A stretch of DNA of 25,971 bases from Agrocybe praecox (lineage: Eukaryota > Basidiomycota > Agaricomycetes > Agaricales > Agrocybaceae). Position numbers and translations under genes: made by a program. The stretch lies in contig CAXHKQ010000360.1 of the NCBI GenBank assembly GCA_964017145.1, positions 1-25,971 on the forward strand, in the 5' to 3' direction. Numbering within the stretch: the stretch's first letter is position 1; every line of letters starts with the position of its first letter. Of this stretch, positions 1-10,104 are shown in pieces. A model generated the notes under the pieces. It had not been told where the DNA came from, did not search any database, and saw nothing but the letters and a program-made list of their open reading frames with translations.

Positions 1-160
1 CGAGCATTCTCAACATTCACATCATTGCGACTATATCGAGAGCATTTATATATGGTACACTTGTTAAGCTATTCGTAAAGCTAATCACGACCTCACTAGG
101 TGGTATAGACCTGAGCTAGAGCTGCAAATCATAATTGAATCGTGTCCGGATTTTGAGGCC

Positions 161-170
161 CCACCCTGTA
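161..170. mobile_element. possible right end of a DNA transposon extending out of the window
   Basis: The motif CACCCTGTATATA at 163-175 is the same terminal sequence seen at the right end of the Tc1/mariner-like element at 19266 (ACCCTGTATATA). On that model CCCTG closes at 168 and the element would extend leftwards beyond the window. No partner terminus is visible here, so this could be a solo terminus or a chance match. The only support is about 12 shared bases. Confidence 0.25.
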
Positions 171-534
171 TATAGATGCACTGTGTGCCCCAAGTGCGGT
201 TTAGAAGAGAATATTGCTTTTTATTTGAACGTCGACAGCAGTTGCTGTTGATGACGACGATGATGTGATGACGCTGCGTCAACCGTGCAGTGCACCCATG
301 TGGTGCGCGATTGCCTATCGGAACTGAGAGGTGGTTGTGTTGTGTGTGTGTGTGTGGTTGGCGGCTGTTCCTTTTTACACGCCGCTGCCGCCGCCGACGG
401 TTTAATTATATTGAATACACTGAATAAAAGACTAAACACATTTGCGTGCACGCTTACCGCATAAACCGCCACATCATCGGCTGTCCAATCAATATCCGCC
501 AGTGCACACTGGCCGACAAGACACACGCGACGTC

Positions 535-565
535 ACTTACCTGTAAATTAGAAAGAAAAGACGGT
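535..565 (-). promoter_or_regulatory. candidate recursive (zero-length exon) splice site
   Basis: Read on the minus strand, a pyrimidine-rich tract (TCTTTTCTTTCTAATTTACAG) is followed immediately by a full-consensus 5' splice site, giving CAG|GTAAGT with the junction between 541 and 540. An acceptor abutting a strong donor is the known signature of recursive splice (ratchet) points in long insect introns. If real, the window lies inside a long intron of a minus-strand gene. No flanking exon is visible, and one perfect donor in this much sequence can occur by chance. Confidence 0.35.
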
Positions 566-984
566 TATTATTATGAACAATTTTCTAACAGGCAACGACG
601 CGAACATTGCGCATATAATGTGGCGCCTCGTCATTATTACGATAAATACGACGATCGACGGTTTTTTGCCGTGTTGCCTTCTTTACATAAATGTTGTGAG
701 CTTAATCAAAGTTTTGTAGCCAGTGTCAGGCAGCCGGCGTATTCGACGACGGCGACGACAAAGAAGGTGGCCAACGACCGAATAACCCTAATGCGCGCGC
801 AGCTCAAGCTAGAATGCACATTTGCTCGGCATTGGCAAATGGCCAGAGACGGATTTGGGAAAGTCCTGAATATTTAATACCAAAGAACTGTTATGATTCA
901 CCAGTGTGCTCAGATTGTGACTGGTCGTATTTGTGAATATGCGGTTGCCCATTTTTCTACATACTCTCTATCGGCCGATTGTAC

Positions 985-1066
985 AACAATCAGCCGTATT
1001 CTGTTCGCGGAAGATTCTTACTTCTCCATGTAGAACTGTCAAGTCATGTGTCTTCACTAGACTGTT
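985..1066 (-). repeat. interspersed repeat, copy A of the 'ACGGCTG' family
   Basis: The reverse complement of this stretch matches 14200-14288 (copy C), sharing the end AACAGAATACGGCTG and the stretch around AGTCTAGTGAAGACAC. The exact 15-mer CAGCCGTATTCTGTT (991-1005) recurs inverted at 1445-1459 in copy B, so copies A and B bracket 991-1459 as inverted repeats. They could be termini of one 469-bp element or two separate insertions. The family is unknown and no coding capacity is seen. Confidence 0.65.
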
Positions 1067-1173
1067 TGCGAGCAGACACGTAAATGTTGGCTTGTCAGTT
1101 TTCTATCTTTCAGTGTAGCGCTAAGCGCTGATTTCGTTCTAGTGAAAGCTCCTGTTTGAGTGTAACTGGCCTG

Positions 1174-1285
1174 TAGATAACCTGGTGCCTATCAACAGTG
1201 AATTACCTGTAAAAGCTTCGTATTTTCAAATACAGCCGCCCAACACATCTTAATGGGGTAAATGGATGTAGATGATGATGATGAC
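1174..1285 (+). repeat. LINE-like 3' tail repeat, copy 1
   Basis: This aligns over its length with 17933-18039, best in TTCGTATTT...CAAATACAGCCGCCCA followed by a GGGGTA block. It ends in a GATGATGATGATG microsatellite, which suits the 3' UTR and tail of a non-LTR retrotransposon such as an RTE-type LINE. At its 5' end CTGTAGATA/TATCAACAG (1171-1198) can form a 9-bp stem with one mismatch, matching a perfect hairpin in the other copy. No reverse-transcriptase coding sequence adjoins it, so the LINE assignment is inference. Confidence 0.55.
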
Positions 1286-1319
1286 TAAAAGATATTCACG
1301 AAAATTAACAAAAATCGTT

Positions 1320-1347
1320 GTGGCTCATCTTCTTATAGTTGAGCCAC
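1320..1347. repeat. 8-bp hairpin
   Basis: GTGGCTCA (1320-1327) and TGAGCCAC (1340-1347) are perfect complements around a 12-nt loop, at the start of repeat copy B. The next hairpin (1346-1379) begins where this one ends, so the two cannot form fully at once. Confidence 0.6.
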
Positions 1348-1463
1348 AAGATCCTACAGACAACTGAAAATCGTCTTGTGCGATTTGTATGTAAACAAAT
1401 CATCGCGAATGTTAGTTGCGAAGAAAAAGACAAGATCTTTCAGAAACAGAATACGGCTGAATG
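1340..1463 (+). repeat. interspersed repeat, copy B of the 'ACGGCTG' family
   Basis: It matches copy C (14119-14288) at both ends: AAGATCCTACA with CAACTGAAAATC near the start and CAGAATACGGCTGA at the end. Between these the copies have diverged. ACAAGAT (1346-1352) pairs with GTCTTGT (1373-1379), equivalent to the GCAAGAT/ATCTTGC stem of copy C. The outer A-T pair here is G-C there, so the stem is kept despite substitution. Confidence 0.65.
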
Positions 1464-1969
1464 TTTTATTTTGGGCTAGACTCCCATCGTACCACCCACC
1501 CTAGCTCCTCCGCCGTCACTGGTTGTGCCCGTTACATGCGCACATGCATGCGCACATTCATAATGCCGTGCATTATCTGTATAATTTAATATATTTATGA
1601 AGATTGGGCGTCTGTCGCTTGTTCGCATGCCCGGTGTGTGTGTAGGCTGTTGGCGCTGATGTTGTGTGTGTGTGATCACAAAACCATAGGTGCACATTGC
1701 ACATGCATATAAAAACGAACGCAGCACGAACGGTACACTAACGCACACACACACACACGTGCTCGCGCAAAGTTGCCGCCCGCAATCTGGGCAATGAAAC
1801 AACAGGCGAGCGCCGACGGTTGATCGGATCGGTGCGGAACGCTGTGGATGACTGTCAGAGATGGTTATGTTGAAAATTTATGATTTTTGACATGTATGAA
1901 ATGTCGCAAAAAAATCATTAACACATAATTCTGTACTGTTTCTACGTCGATGAACCGAGATAAACCGAG
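1464..1969. other. gene-free spacer
   Basis: Holds scattered GT/CA runs (for example 1637-1672 and 1744-1758) and a TATAAAA near 1708. No coding region, RNA gene or repeat boundary could be supported. Confidence 0.6.
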
Positions 1970-2240
1970 ATAAATCCAGCCGAAGTTCACAAAAAAAGGC
2001 TTTGATTGAGCTTTAGTTTTAGATCTTCTTCACAGAGCTTCTCTCTCTTGCGCAAGCGAATCAGTATAATTAAAATAGAGGCTAGCTATACAGATATACT
2101 TGAACTTGCGATTCGTATCCTGCATTAAAATCTCGTCTAATGCATGAATGTGAAACTCGATATGGGTCACAAACAATCACGCAGCAAAAAAGTTCTGCCA
2201 TTGCAAAGCTATCGTGTACAAAGGGAGCATGGAATAGTGA
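1970..2240 (+). mobile_element. tRNA-derived SINE copy 1, 5'-truncated
   Basis: From AAATCCAGCC at 1972 this aligns continuously with 11921-12175, through GGCTTTGATTGAGCTT, AATAGAGGCTAG and the best-conserved block at about 2160-2208 (TATGGGTCACAAACAA, then GCAAAAAAG). It starts inside the B-box region of the fuller copy, so the tRNA-like head is missing or destroyed. That is the usual result of 5' truncation or decay in SINEs. Similarity fades near 2239. The open frames seen here on the minus strand recur in the other copy only because the DNA is homologous. Confidence 0.75.
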
Positions 2241-5200
2241 ACGTAATTCGGCGGTTTGGTGCTCGTTTTCACTCAATTGGACACAATTCTGCCCCCTCTT
2301 TCTTAATGTACAAATGTAAATATGGAAAACAACATCAACATATTCGTATTCTACACGAATCAAAATGTATCCACAACTTATTCCATTTGTTTACTACATT
2401 TGATCGATTTCTTTGCATTCTACTATGATAAATGTTGAATTTGATTTAGATTTTCAACGCGTAGTTTGACAACTCTGACGACGACGACGATGCCGTCGAA
2501 CGCGCATGCGAATTGCCAAGAACAGCCAACACGGAGAGCCCCACAAAAGCGCGCGGGCGCCACGTCGTTGCGGTTATCGCGTGTGCTGCCGTGCTGCCGC
2601 GCCTCGTCCGCAATTGACAGTTATGACTTGGCTTGACGCAGCGAAACATTTTGCACGCGCTGCTCTTGGACCTGTAGGCGAGGTGGATGGGGAGGAGGAG
2701 GCGCTGCGTTCGTCAGTTTTAGAGGCGCTGGATGATACGCACGCGCTCGCTTGGTGTTGGGCCCGAGGTCGGAGGTTTAATTGAGATATTTTCTTGGTAC
2801 AATCGAAGCGAAAGATGCGACAATTGATCGAGATTGTGGACATGAAGAACGTGCAATCTGTTTGGCAAATTTCGACGATATTCCTGCATGTACTTTTGAT
2901 CGATGCTACGTTATATCTGTATCCTGATTAGCATCTTCAATTAGTGCAAACACTAATTACGAAGCAAGTTCCCCTCGTCATTACACCACACCACATAGAA
3001 AACATAACTCGTGTAGCTGCATTTTTCTTCATCTATTTCTCCTCTCTCTAGTACTTTGGCTGCGATTCATCATCATCCGCATTAGCGACGTCAACACACA
3101 CAACGGGTATAAATTATGGACAATAAGGAAGCTCGCGCACAGCGCACACAGATTTTATGCGGCGCACTGCAACCATAAACGACGTCTGTCATTTGCGCTC
3201 GTAAACACAGCACACATCGACCGTTCTCTGTTCACCGACATTACGCGCGCGTGCTCTTCTTGACAAACAAGTTTACAAGAAACGATCGTATGGGCACGAA
3301 GACGAACGTCGTCTCTGGTCTCTGGCTAACACTTCCAAACCGAACCAGAGCCACACCACACCACCAGCAACGTGCCATCGAAACGGCACGTTCCTCGAAC
3401 GCATGCCAACGTTTGCAGAACACATCCGTAAACGTCGATGCATCGTAGATCTTCGCCGTGCTCACGCACACACACACACGCACACACGCATGCGGAGCAC
3501 CACCACACTCAACGCTCCATCATATGGCGGCTGACTGCGACTGCCATATGTTTATGTCCAGGTGTGCGAGCATCACTTGTTTTATTATCAAGAAACACAC
3601 CTACTCTTGGCGCGCGCGTGCGCGTGCGCAGCATAGAGCATAGAAAGATGCGCGAACACGATTCACGTGCGCGCGCACGTTCGGATGGTGATTGCACGGC
3701 ACGGCGAACGGGAAAAAGTGCACCGCGCATTGATTGCGTAACCAGGCGAGCGCTGCCTGCCTACCGAAGGCGTTATGCCTGCACACTCTAACATTAAACA
3801 GTGCCGGTGCATGTGCATGCGGGCATGCCAGCCAAGCCAAGCCAGGCGTCCATCAAAAGGTAGTTTACCATAGCACGCGGCGGGATCACGCACACAAGAA
3901 GCGGCGGCGGAAAAAACCTCGTCAGCCGCGCGTTGCTCGACTGGACTTTGATCGCACCTAGACATGTGTGGACGTGGTCGCACGTCTCAGCAGCACGTCT
4001 ATGCTACGCGCGCGATCGAATGCAACTGTAATTTTCTCCAATTTCCGTATTGCCATGGAGCCCATTCAAGCGCGCGCGCGCAAGCGTGCACTTCATGCGG
4101 CCGCAATGGTCGGCAGCGTCGTAATGTGGCGGCTGCCGCCGCCGAGTTCAATGGTCGCCAGTCGCAGCAGCAGCAGCGTGTAAGAACGTTGGAAGCGAGT
4201 GTTTGTGCGAGCGCATAAGACTCGGTCACGTACTCTCAGGTATGTATGCTCGCAGCGCAGCCGTTCGCCTACTAGAGGCAGCTCACACGTCGACGGCCAC
4301 GGCGCACATGCACACTAAATAATCTATAATTTGTCTTTGAGTATGCAACAAGCACACTTGCGCGCGAGCGTACACACACAATGCTCTACGGTACATACGC
4401 AAGCGCACACCATCACACCAGCAGCGCGTTTTATGCTCACTCACGAAGCCTTTTTGTACGAATCCAATTACATTACCATTTATACATTTATTGCACTTGC
4501 GCGCGTGAGTGCGCCAGCGCGCGAAAACATCATCGAACCGAATGTGTGGTGAAACGGTGCGACAACGTGCACACACACGCGTTGTCTGTCCACCTCGGCG
4601 TGCGCGCGCGCATGATCACATGCGCACGGGCGCGCGAATGTGGTCAATAAAGTTGTGCCTCACAGTGCCACACTTGAGAGCCCCGCAATGCTCGCGCGAT
4701 GGGTGAATAACGCCGTTGCCCATTTCCCCGCGTGCGTCCATCATTTTATTGCAATTTCTAGCGATCTTGCACGCCGAGCATCGCACACAGTCACAGCACA
4801 GCAGAAACAGCTGCAGCAGCGGAAAAGACAGCGGCGTGCGCAGAAGTGCGAACAGGCACACGGTTTTTGTGTGAGTGTCGCGCCGTGTGCGAATGTGTGT
4901 GCGCGCAATAGGACATAGGGGCGACGGCGGTCGGTACATTGCGATAAAATTAGCATAAATGCAACATAGACTCGCGCTGAGCGCGCGATCGACGCACCCG
5001 TGAGTCTAGTACAATTTCAACACACCGCCGACGAACACCGTCGTCAGCATAAACGCAGCACCTCGCCAGAAATACGCACGCACACGAGCACGAGCCACAT
5101 ATGGTGGAGTTGCGCGTCGTCGACGATCTATAAATATTATGCAAAACAGGTCTTGTAGCAGAATATTATTAGAATTATTATTATTGGCTCGAGCCAGCCA

Positions 5201-6966
5201 ACTCGGTGCGTGCTGTGACTTTGGGTTCATGCAACCAGCCCGGCACGCAACACACACTCACACATGTGCATGCGCGCATGCTCAGCATGGCGCACACGAT
5301 TTGCCTCTCTAATGCACATTAAAGTGAATTACTTATTCGATTGAGCGTTGCACTCTGTAGCAGCAGCGAAGCGACGACGACGCTGCTGCACCGCGATGTG
5401 TGTTTAATAATGCAAAGCTCAATAATTTACGTGCGGCGCGTGTGTGTGTGTGTGTGGATGTCTGCTGCGCGATTCTCCGCCGTGTGGCACTTTGGCCGAC
5501 GTCGTGGCAGGCACTATCCTTCGTTTATGGGGGTTCTATGTTGACAAATATTAGCTAATTGTGATTCAAAGCTTTGCACGAACGCGCACGTAAAGTGCAC
5601 GGCTAGCGCGTGACGCACATATTGATGGTCGGTGCGAATAATTTCTGACGATTAGTTAAGCTATTGCGATGTGAGAGAGTGTGTTCAAAATAAATGGAGG
5701 ATATCAATCGGTTGAATCTATTTTGAACAATTATTTTAGCAAGGAAAATGCATTCATTGCGTTTGAAAATCTGTACGTAATCTGAAAATCTTGTATGATC
5801 ATGGCGGTCTTGTATGATCAGCATAAGACCTAACGTACCCAACAATTGGAGCAAACGTTCGATAAAAACCACATCTGTGCACCGCGACATTTGATTATAT
5901 CGCGCTGAACTTGCAACATAACCAGCAGATAACCCGCGCGATGTTCTCATAGGCTTGACCTGCTGTGCTCTCGACGAGGTTTTATCGATTTGGCACGCAC
6001 ATGTGTTGATGCGTGCAAATGCGCCACTGCTCGTATGTATGCTCGTTGCTCTGATGCTGCGCGCGCGCTCACATCAAGATCGCGTACACGCGATACGCGA
6101 TACGCGCAAGTGTGCACCGGTTCCACCGCATTCTCATGCGTGTCTGCGTGGTCTGTGAATGTGTGTGCGGCGGCTAGCGTCCACAACGAGCCAGCGCGCT
6201 CACAAAAAACATGCTCCCGCACACCTTGCAGACATTGCACTTTGGAACCAGCGCGCTTATACGTTATACGCAGGCACATGTACTAGAGCGATTCGGAATA
6301 GCGCTGAGACTAGCACACAAGAGCACTGTGCGCGACAACGACGCTAATTTATGCATTACAAAATACCTTAACGACATGAGCATTGCCGGCAGCGCGGCAT
6401 GGCCTGTGTGAATCTGTGTGAACATGAACATACACAAAAAATCATCAGTGCTCAGCGGTTGATATCGTCGTCGTCGTCTTTGTGTGCCAATACAGAGTAG
6501 AATCATACGACATACAACACCGACAAAAACCCCAGCGACACACTGCGAGCGAACCTAGATATCTCGAGCCGGGCGCAAAACGAACAAAAATCTCACAGAG
6601 ATGTGATCAGTATGATCTACAACATCAGCATTTGAAGTACCTGTTCATATCAGCCCAAGCCGCTCTCACTCTTGAGTGCGCGCGACTTTTGTCATTTTTA
6701 TGCATCTCAATGAAAACCTATAAATAAGACACGCGTGCACAGGCGCAGCGGCATCAACAACACCACCACCAGAGGCAACCATCGAGCAAAACACAGCGCG
6801 CGCGAATGCGTGCAAAAAACATGTAGGTCTCTGGCGGCTTGCGGCAGATTTCTAGCGGTAATGTCGTGATGCGCGCGTGCGGCACGGTTGCACTACGTTG
6901 CACGCGTTGTTGCACATCGCGCGCACAGGTTCGCAAGCGCGCACGTACCGTTTGTCGCGTAACACG

Positions 6967-6986
6967 CACACACACACACACACACA
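6967..6986. repeat. (CA)10 microsatellite
   Basis: Ten perfect CA dinucleotides. Confidence 0.95.
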
Positions 6987-7603
6987 GAGAGCCCGCAGCT
7001 ACTGTGCGCGTGCACGATCGCGGTCTAGATTGGCGCGCGCTGCCGTGAAGAACATGCGCGGCAGGCAGCGCGACAGAATCGCATATTAAATATGCATTGA
7101 GACAGGCACGCACGCATGCAGGCCGCAGCGCAAATTGAATTATATATTGCATATTTTCAACGCGACATTTTTCGCAACTAGCACACAGCAGCGACGACAG
7201 CGACACAGGTCGTTTACGTGCCAGCGAGCCAGTGAAAAATGCCGCGACATAAATGCCCCGACACGTGTGCTCAAGTGTGCGAGCGAGCGGAAAAAATGCG
7301 TCGACGGCACATTCTATGGCGAACAGAGCTCGAAAACACATTTTTCTCAACGTCTACTTACGTTTCTATCTCATACCAACACACTCGCACCTGGGACGTG
7401 CGATGCCAACGATGCCGCGTTGCAGAAGCTTGCCTTCCAGGCGAAAAAAATCTCAAGAATTCCCAAACGATCACCAAATAACACCAGACAACAACGCGAC
7501 GCGCGAATAACTAGCCGCGATAATGGCAATTCGGTATTTGTGAGATATTGCACGCACGTGCAAATAGGTTCTCGACGTCTGTGTGTAGTAAAACACTTTG
7601 CGT

Positions 7604-7618
7604 GCGCGCGCGCGCGCG
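7604..7618. repeat. (GC)7 run, Z-DNA-prone
   Basis: An uninterrupted GC alternation of 15 bases, a classical left-handed DNA candidate, within a larger GCGC-rich stretch. Confidence 0.9.
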
Positions 7619-8374
7619 AACAAAACGCGCGCTGTCGATGGCGGAATGCGACGCGTTGTGGGCACACACACACGCTTGTGCTTGGCACATGAATTATGCA
7701 CGCGGCGTAGGGTGCTTTGAGCGCGCACGCGCATGTGATTAGGCCCGGTGCATTGCACCAGCTCGCGCGCGCGCAGCCAAACAGCCAACGACCAATGCGA
7801 TTATGCATTTGTTGAAAACTGATTTATATACGGCGGAGCGTGCGCGGCGGGCCCCAGTCAAATGTGGGCTGCGGCACTGACACAGACACTCACACTCACC
7901 TGGGGTGTCAGTGCACTCGAGTGTCGGTTGCGGTGCTTGGCGACTCGCCGACGCGCAAGCAGAAATCTCTGCTATGTGTCGTGTACGTGCTCTGTGTCGT
8001 GTCGCTGTCGTGTACGTTGTGTGTGTGCATGTGCGCCACGTGCACCACGCGCGTTCAGAATTGTCCAACCAACACGTTGTAGACACGCACATGAACACAC
8101 CGCACACACACGCACACACACCTTCTAAAGCGCATGCCTAAGCACGAACACGCAGAACAAACATACCTGGTTGATGTGAATATAATCGGACAAGTTCGGA
8201 AACATGCCATAACATGGATTTGTATTTCTTTAAATAAATGAAGTGTTGAACTCCTGTAGTAAATATTCAACAAATATAATTCACAATATACATAATTGCT
8301 AAATTATTTAGATTATCCCGTTAAAAAATCGTGTTGCGTTCTATGAAATGCTCAACCATTTGCTAAGCTTCACT

Positions 8375-8420
8375 GCCATTCTGACAGACATTCTTCAACA
8401 GAATGCCTTTAAAGAATGGC
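8375..8420. repeat. two-tier nested hairpin
   Basis: Outer arms GCCATTCT (8375-8382) and AGAATGGC (8413-8420) pair perfectly. Inside them CATTCT (8389-8394) and AGAATG (8400-8405) form a second stem around a 5-nt loop. It lies just outside the minus-strand SINE tail, in otherwise featureless AT-rich DNA (8181-8477). Confidence 0.55.
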
Positions 8421-8477
8421 TTCCAGAATTCGTTTACTGGATTATTACATTAAAATATAAGTTTTAACTTTTGATCA

Positions 8478-8753
8478 AGTCCCACTATAGTTTTGTCCGT
8501 ATTTCTCGTTTGGAAAATGGGAATCGGTCCAATGAATAGTATAGTCGGATAATTAAGTAGTTAAAGTAGTGAATCTGTCTATTTCGAATAGCATTGAGCT
8601 CTTTTTTGACGGCACGATTGATACATTTGAGGTGTCGTAGTCGGGGAATCGAACCGCAAATTGTAATTCCAAATCCCTACTTCGCTACCTACTATACCAT
8701 TGCGTCGTAACTGGGAGATTTGATTCACATATTTTATTAAACATTTATTATAG
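8478..8753 (-). mobile_element. tRNA-derived SINE, second family, complete-looking copy
   Basis: On the minus strand an A box, TGGTATAGTAGG (8699-8688), fits the consensus TRGYNNARNNGG at every position. A B box, GGTTCGATTCC (8655-8645), fits GGTTCGANTCC exactly. Their spacing is tRNA-like. The head (about 8706-8634) does not fold as a functional tRNA. Its non-tRNA body runs downstream to GTGGGACT at 8485-8478. The body's last 100 bp recur at 8754-8862, 276 bp away in the same orientation. Confidence 0.75.
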
Positions 8754-8862
8754 AGTCCCACGAATGTTGTTTGAGTTTTGATGTTATTCTTGTTTGAGAA
8801 ATGAGAATCGGTCCAAGGAATGGTATAGAGAAATAATAAAGAGGTTGAAGTAGACATTCTAA
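8754..8862 (-). mobile_element. second SINE family, tail-only copy adjacent to the fuller copy
   Basis: This aligns with 8478-8580, including AATCGGTCCAA (near 8806-8816) and AGTCCCAC (8754-8761). It abuts the head of the neighbouring copy, so the pair reads as a partial head-to-tail dimer. The head of this copy is not visible beyond 8862. Confidence 0.65.
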
Positions 8863-10075
8863 CAATTTGCTCGCATTTGTATCCACAAATTCGATTTATT
8901 ACGCTCGATATGTGTATCTTGAGATGAGATGATGTTCGATGGTCGTTACGATCCCTTCATAACATCAACAATTTCGTTCGATTCACACCCCATACATTTG
9001 GTACGCCCAGCTAAATGATATACCTGCGCTGCGCAACAGCGCATTTATGTTGCCGAACAATGTCGCTGAACGATGCATTTTGCACCACCACCACCGCCGC
9101 CGACACCAACACACCAGCTCCGCCGGTGCCCGACAACAACAACGGCGACGACAAAACTTGTGTGCACATTTGCATATGCATAAATAACATAAATTGCCGT
9201 GTACGCCGACGACAACGACGAGACAACAGCGCAGACACCAAAAACACGCCGTCGTCTGGCAACGCGCATCTGGCTGGCTCTGGTTGGCTGGCTGAAGGAA
9301 TTATAATCCTCAACTCCGCCGCTCAGCCGGTGGTAGGCAAGTGATCAGCATAACTCAATCAAGTTGTCAATTACATTTACACGCCGGCATGTGTGTGCGA
9401 GTGTGCATGTTATACGACCGTTGCGGCGGCGGCCAAGTGTTGACAGGCGGCCGGCGGATTTATGCCACGAATGTCGCGCGCGCACGCACGAATAATATGT
9501 TGTGCACACGCAAGCGATCGCACATACCGTTTGTCCGCCCACACACATGCACAGCCAAAACTACCGGACAATAATTGCGTTAGACAAACAAAAATTATAA
9601 TTTTGGCTCGTGCCATTTGGGTGAGACGAAGTGTCGTGTTTTGTACGTATTCATTCGTAACCAACGTCACATTGCGAAGCGTGTGCACGCACCTGGATAT
9701 TATGATATTATCCGATACGCGATACGCGCACGCGCTCGATGGCGACTTCCCAGCTTACACACACGTGCAACTGATTAGTTAACATTAACACGTACTCGCA
9801 CTCGCACAGGCGGGCGCATGCATGCGTACAAATTATATCGAAACACCCGTCGGTCGACGTCTTCGTAGCAAGTGACCAGTCGATCGGCCGTAGCGCAGAG
9901 TACATAATATATTCTCAAGTGCCAGGTTATTTTTCTTGCAATGGTGTTGTTGAAAACTCAATATACATTGGCCAGTGGCGGTGGCGGCTGGTGCTGGTGG
10001 GAACGGATGTCTGAGCAGTGCTGCCTGCCACTTCACGTGTGTTGTATGTGTTGCAACTACGCACGCACATTTTGT

Positions 10076-10104
10076 TATAAAAGGCATGGATTGAGCGTTC
10101 GCCA
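10076..10104 (+). promoter_or_regulatory. weak candidate core promoter
   Basis: TATAAAA at 10076-10082 lies 28 bp upstream of the A (10104) of an initiator-like CCAGTG, spacing that suits an arthropod TATA/Inr core promoter. An ATG at 10145 opens a 56-codon frame to 10315 with no recognised homology. TATA-like strings are common in this window, so only the spacing raises it above background. Confidence 0.2.

Larger units (their letters stand above)
1..984. other. gene-free left flank
   Basis: Mixed-composition DNA with a (GT)n tract near 340-356 and a GCC-rich patch near 382-400. The frame open on the plus strand over 446-877 begins at GTG rather than ATG and shows no recognisable domain. 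Apart from the possible transposon end near 168 and the splice-like site at 535-565, nothing further can be supported. Confidence 0.6.
2241..8180. other. CpG- and CA/GT-rich gene-free region
   Basis: About 6 kb dominated by alternating purine-pyrimidine runs (CA, GT, GC, CG), for example (CA)10 at 6967-6986 and (GC)7 at 7604-7618. Many frames stay open on both strands, but they overlap one another, mostly start at GTG or TTG, and encode R/A/H/C/T-rich low-complexity peptides as expected from this composition. An AT-richer island at about 5600-5930 contains one ATG-initiated minus-strand frame (5603-5950, 115 residues) of unknown meaning. No gene can be supported. Confidence 0.6.

Noticed and set aside
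446..877. 143-codon plus-strand frame
   Set aside because: Starts at GTG, with no recognisable domain and no splice or start context on the plus strand.
2082..2363. Minus-strand frame sharing a peptide (SFAMAELFCCV) with 11937-12254
   Set aside because: Both lie in copies of the same tRNA-derived SINE. The shared peptide reflects nucleotide homology, not a gene.
3109..6722. Several TATAAAA/TATAAAT strings
   Set aside because: None has a well-placed initiator and a credible coding frame together. Expected by chance.
6754..7350. 198-codon minus-strand frame
   Set aside because: Starts at TTG and includes a CA/GT microsatellite read as a VCVCV stretch. Composition artefact.
7135..7692. 185-codon plus-strand frame
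   Set aside because: Starts at TTG, crosses CG and CA runs and overlaps open frames on the other strand. No domain.
7893..7902. Strong CCAG|GTGAGT donor on the minus strand
   Set aside because: It lies in GT-rich repetitive DNA where GTGAGTGTGAG arises easily, and no pyrimidine tract or exon is attached.
9060..9344. ATG frame with good start context (MSLNDAFC...) followed by T/A/P/N-rich residues
   Set aside because: The peptide follows from ACC/GCC/AAC simple-repeat DNA, and its second half is basic low complexity. There is no donor of quality at its end. Could be a first exon, but the evidence is too thin.
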